Shown: piece by piece, positions 31,490 to 31,942 of the stretch | Numbering within the stretch: the stretch's first letter is position 1 | Layout: each line of letters opens with the position of its first letter | Origin: JAYZDF01 sp036337945 | GTDB taxonomy: Bacteria > Myxococcota > Kuafuiibacteriia > Kuafuiibacteriales > Kuafuiibacteriaceae | Assembly: GCA_036337945.1 (NCBI GenBank) | Contig: JAYZDF010000142.1 | Coordinates: 1-31,942 of the forward strand | Reading direction: 5' to 3' | Length of the DNA: 31,942 nt | The notes under the pieces: generated by a model | The model's input: the letters and a program-made list of their open reading frames with translations, nothing else | Database searches by the model: none | Told to the model about the DNA's origin: nothing | Program-made: the position numbers and the translations under genes

Positions 31490-31942
31490 TACATTACCTA
31501 AATAGTGAAATTTGTGCACAGCAAAGACGTTCGAGGGAATTCGTTTTTTGGTAAAAGAGCCGATTAGAAATGTCCTAGACAGAGCGAAAAGAGGAGAACC
31601 CGTATCTGTAAGGTTTGCTCTTGCGGAATTTTGGGTTGTGAAAGTCTTATTTCCTCTGACATGGGTGTCGCGACTTGGATAGTCGTAAGGCATGTCGTTA
31701 CTTTTTTGAGGTTTGTCTGAAAAGCGAGTTCGATAATCGAACATAAAGAGCGGCCAGATAGGCACATCCTCAGGGTTATCTTTCCGTTTGAGTAAGCAGC
31801 GTAAGATGTTCTTGTCCCCGGCTCAAAAAGGTGTCTGGCTTCGAAGGTGGGAAGAATGCATCTAAATAAAGGGACAAGCTGTCCAATGTGCAATCGTGTA
31901 CGCCCGCTCACTTTTCACCATATCATTCCCACGTCATTGCAT
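31490..31942. other. Terminal region without a supported gene
   Basis: About 450 bp up to the window edge. A reverse-strand frame at 31564-31911 and the upstream extension of the lipoprotein frame overlap each other and lack start signals, and neither resembles a known protein. A 20-codon reverse frame beginning MVKSERAYTIAHW near 31900 is too short to judge. The promoter of the lipoprotein gene should lie here. Confidence 0.4.

Noticed and set aside
31564..31911. Minus-strand 115-codon frame near the right edge
   Set aside because: It conflicts with the frame extending from the adjacent lipoprotein, lacks a start signal, and its composition looks random.

Overview
The window is chromosomal DNA of roughly 48% G+C from a Gram-negative bacterium, most likely a member of the former Deltaproteobacteria (Myxococcota or Bradymonadota type). 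The signs are several lipoproteins with lipobox signal peptides, an Asp/Ala-rich 'DAG' linker on a Tat lipoprotein, a PATAN (DUF4388-like) protein, a CarH/LitR-type B12 photoreceptor regulator, and many TTG/GTG starts with weak Shine-Dalgarno sequences. No rRNA, tRNA, CRISPR array, complete insertion sequence or integrase was seen. Genes are compact; several convergent pairs are 1-2 nt apart or share a 4-nt TTAG stop overlap.

Layout. 1-1853 (-): a lipoprotein of tandem bacterial Ig-like (Big_2) repeats that runs off the left edge. 2173-8391: a zinc alcohol dehydrogenase overlapping a membrane fatty acid hydroxylase/sterol desaturase; a Nudix hydrolase divergent from RlmJ (23S rRNA m6A methyltransferase); a peptidoglycan-binding MepA-like endopeptidase; a short-chain dehydrogenase; and a second, divergent hydroxylase. 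8612-14775: a PhoX/DUF839 Tat lipoprotein, a trypsin-like protease with three Ig-like repeats, a GH13 glycosidase and an unknown lipoprotein. 15108-16271: a PATAN-domain protein. 16272-17076: an 805-bp gene-free stretch with strong inverted repeats.

17077-21745 is a coherent light-response locus. A MerR/B12-binding CarH-like repressor is divergent from an operon of TIGR01777 epimerase-SRPBCC fusion, thioredoxin-fold-like lipoprotein and class I photolyase. The 297-bp spacer holds three pairs of TGTnnA half-sites, each pair spaced exactly 11 bp, as expected for CarH, and a separate perfect 17-bp palindrome.

22230-24782 is the most unusual part. Three GGGGGGCTGATT boxes resemble the 5' end of tmRNA. 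A ~90-bp module is duplicated with a conserved hairpin but drifting codons. Seven small hairpins follow in 190 nt, leading to a sigma-70 region 2-like protein and a pentapeptide-repeat protein. Unlike most of the window, these genes have near-perfect Shine-Dalgarno sequences, which suggests acquired or specially regulated DNA.

24785-31942: a TerB-like protein, a small unknown ORF, a putative cysteine-hydrolase effector with a tightly coupled small HEAT-like partner (possible toxin-immunity pair), a large unknown protein, and two lipoproteins. The last ~450 bp show no convincing gene.
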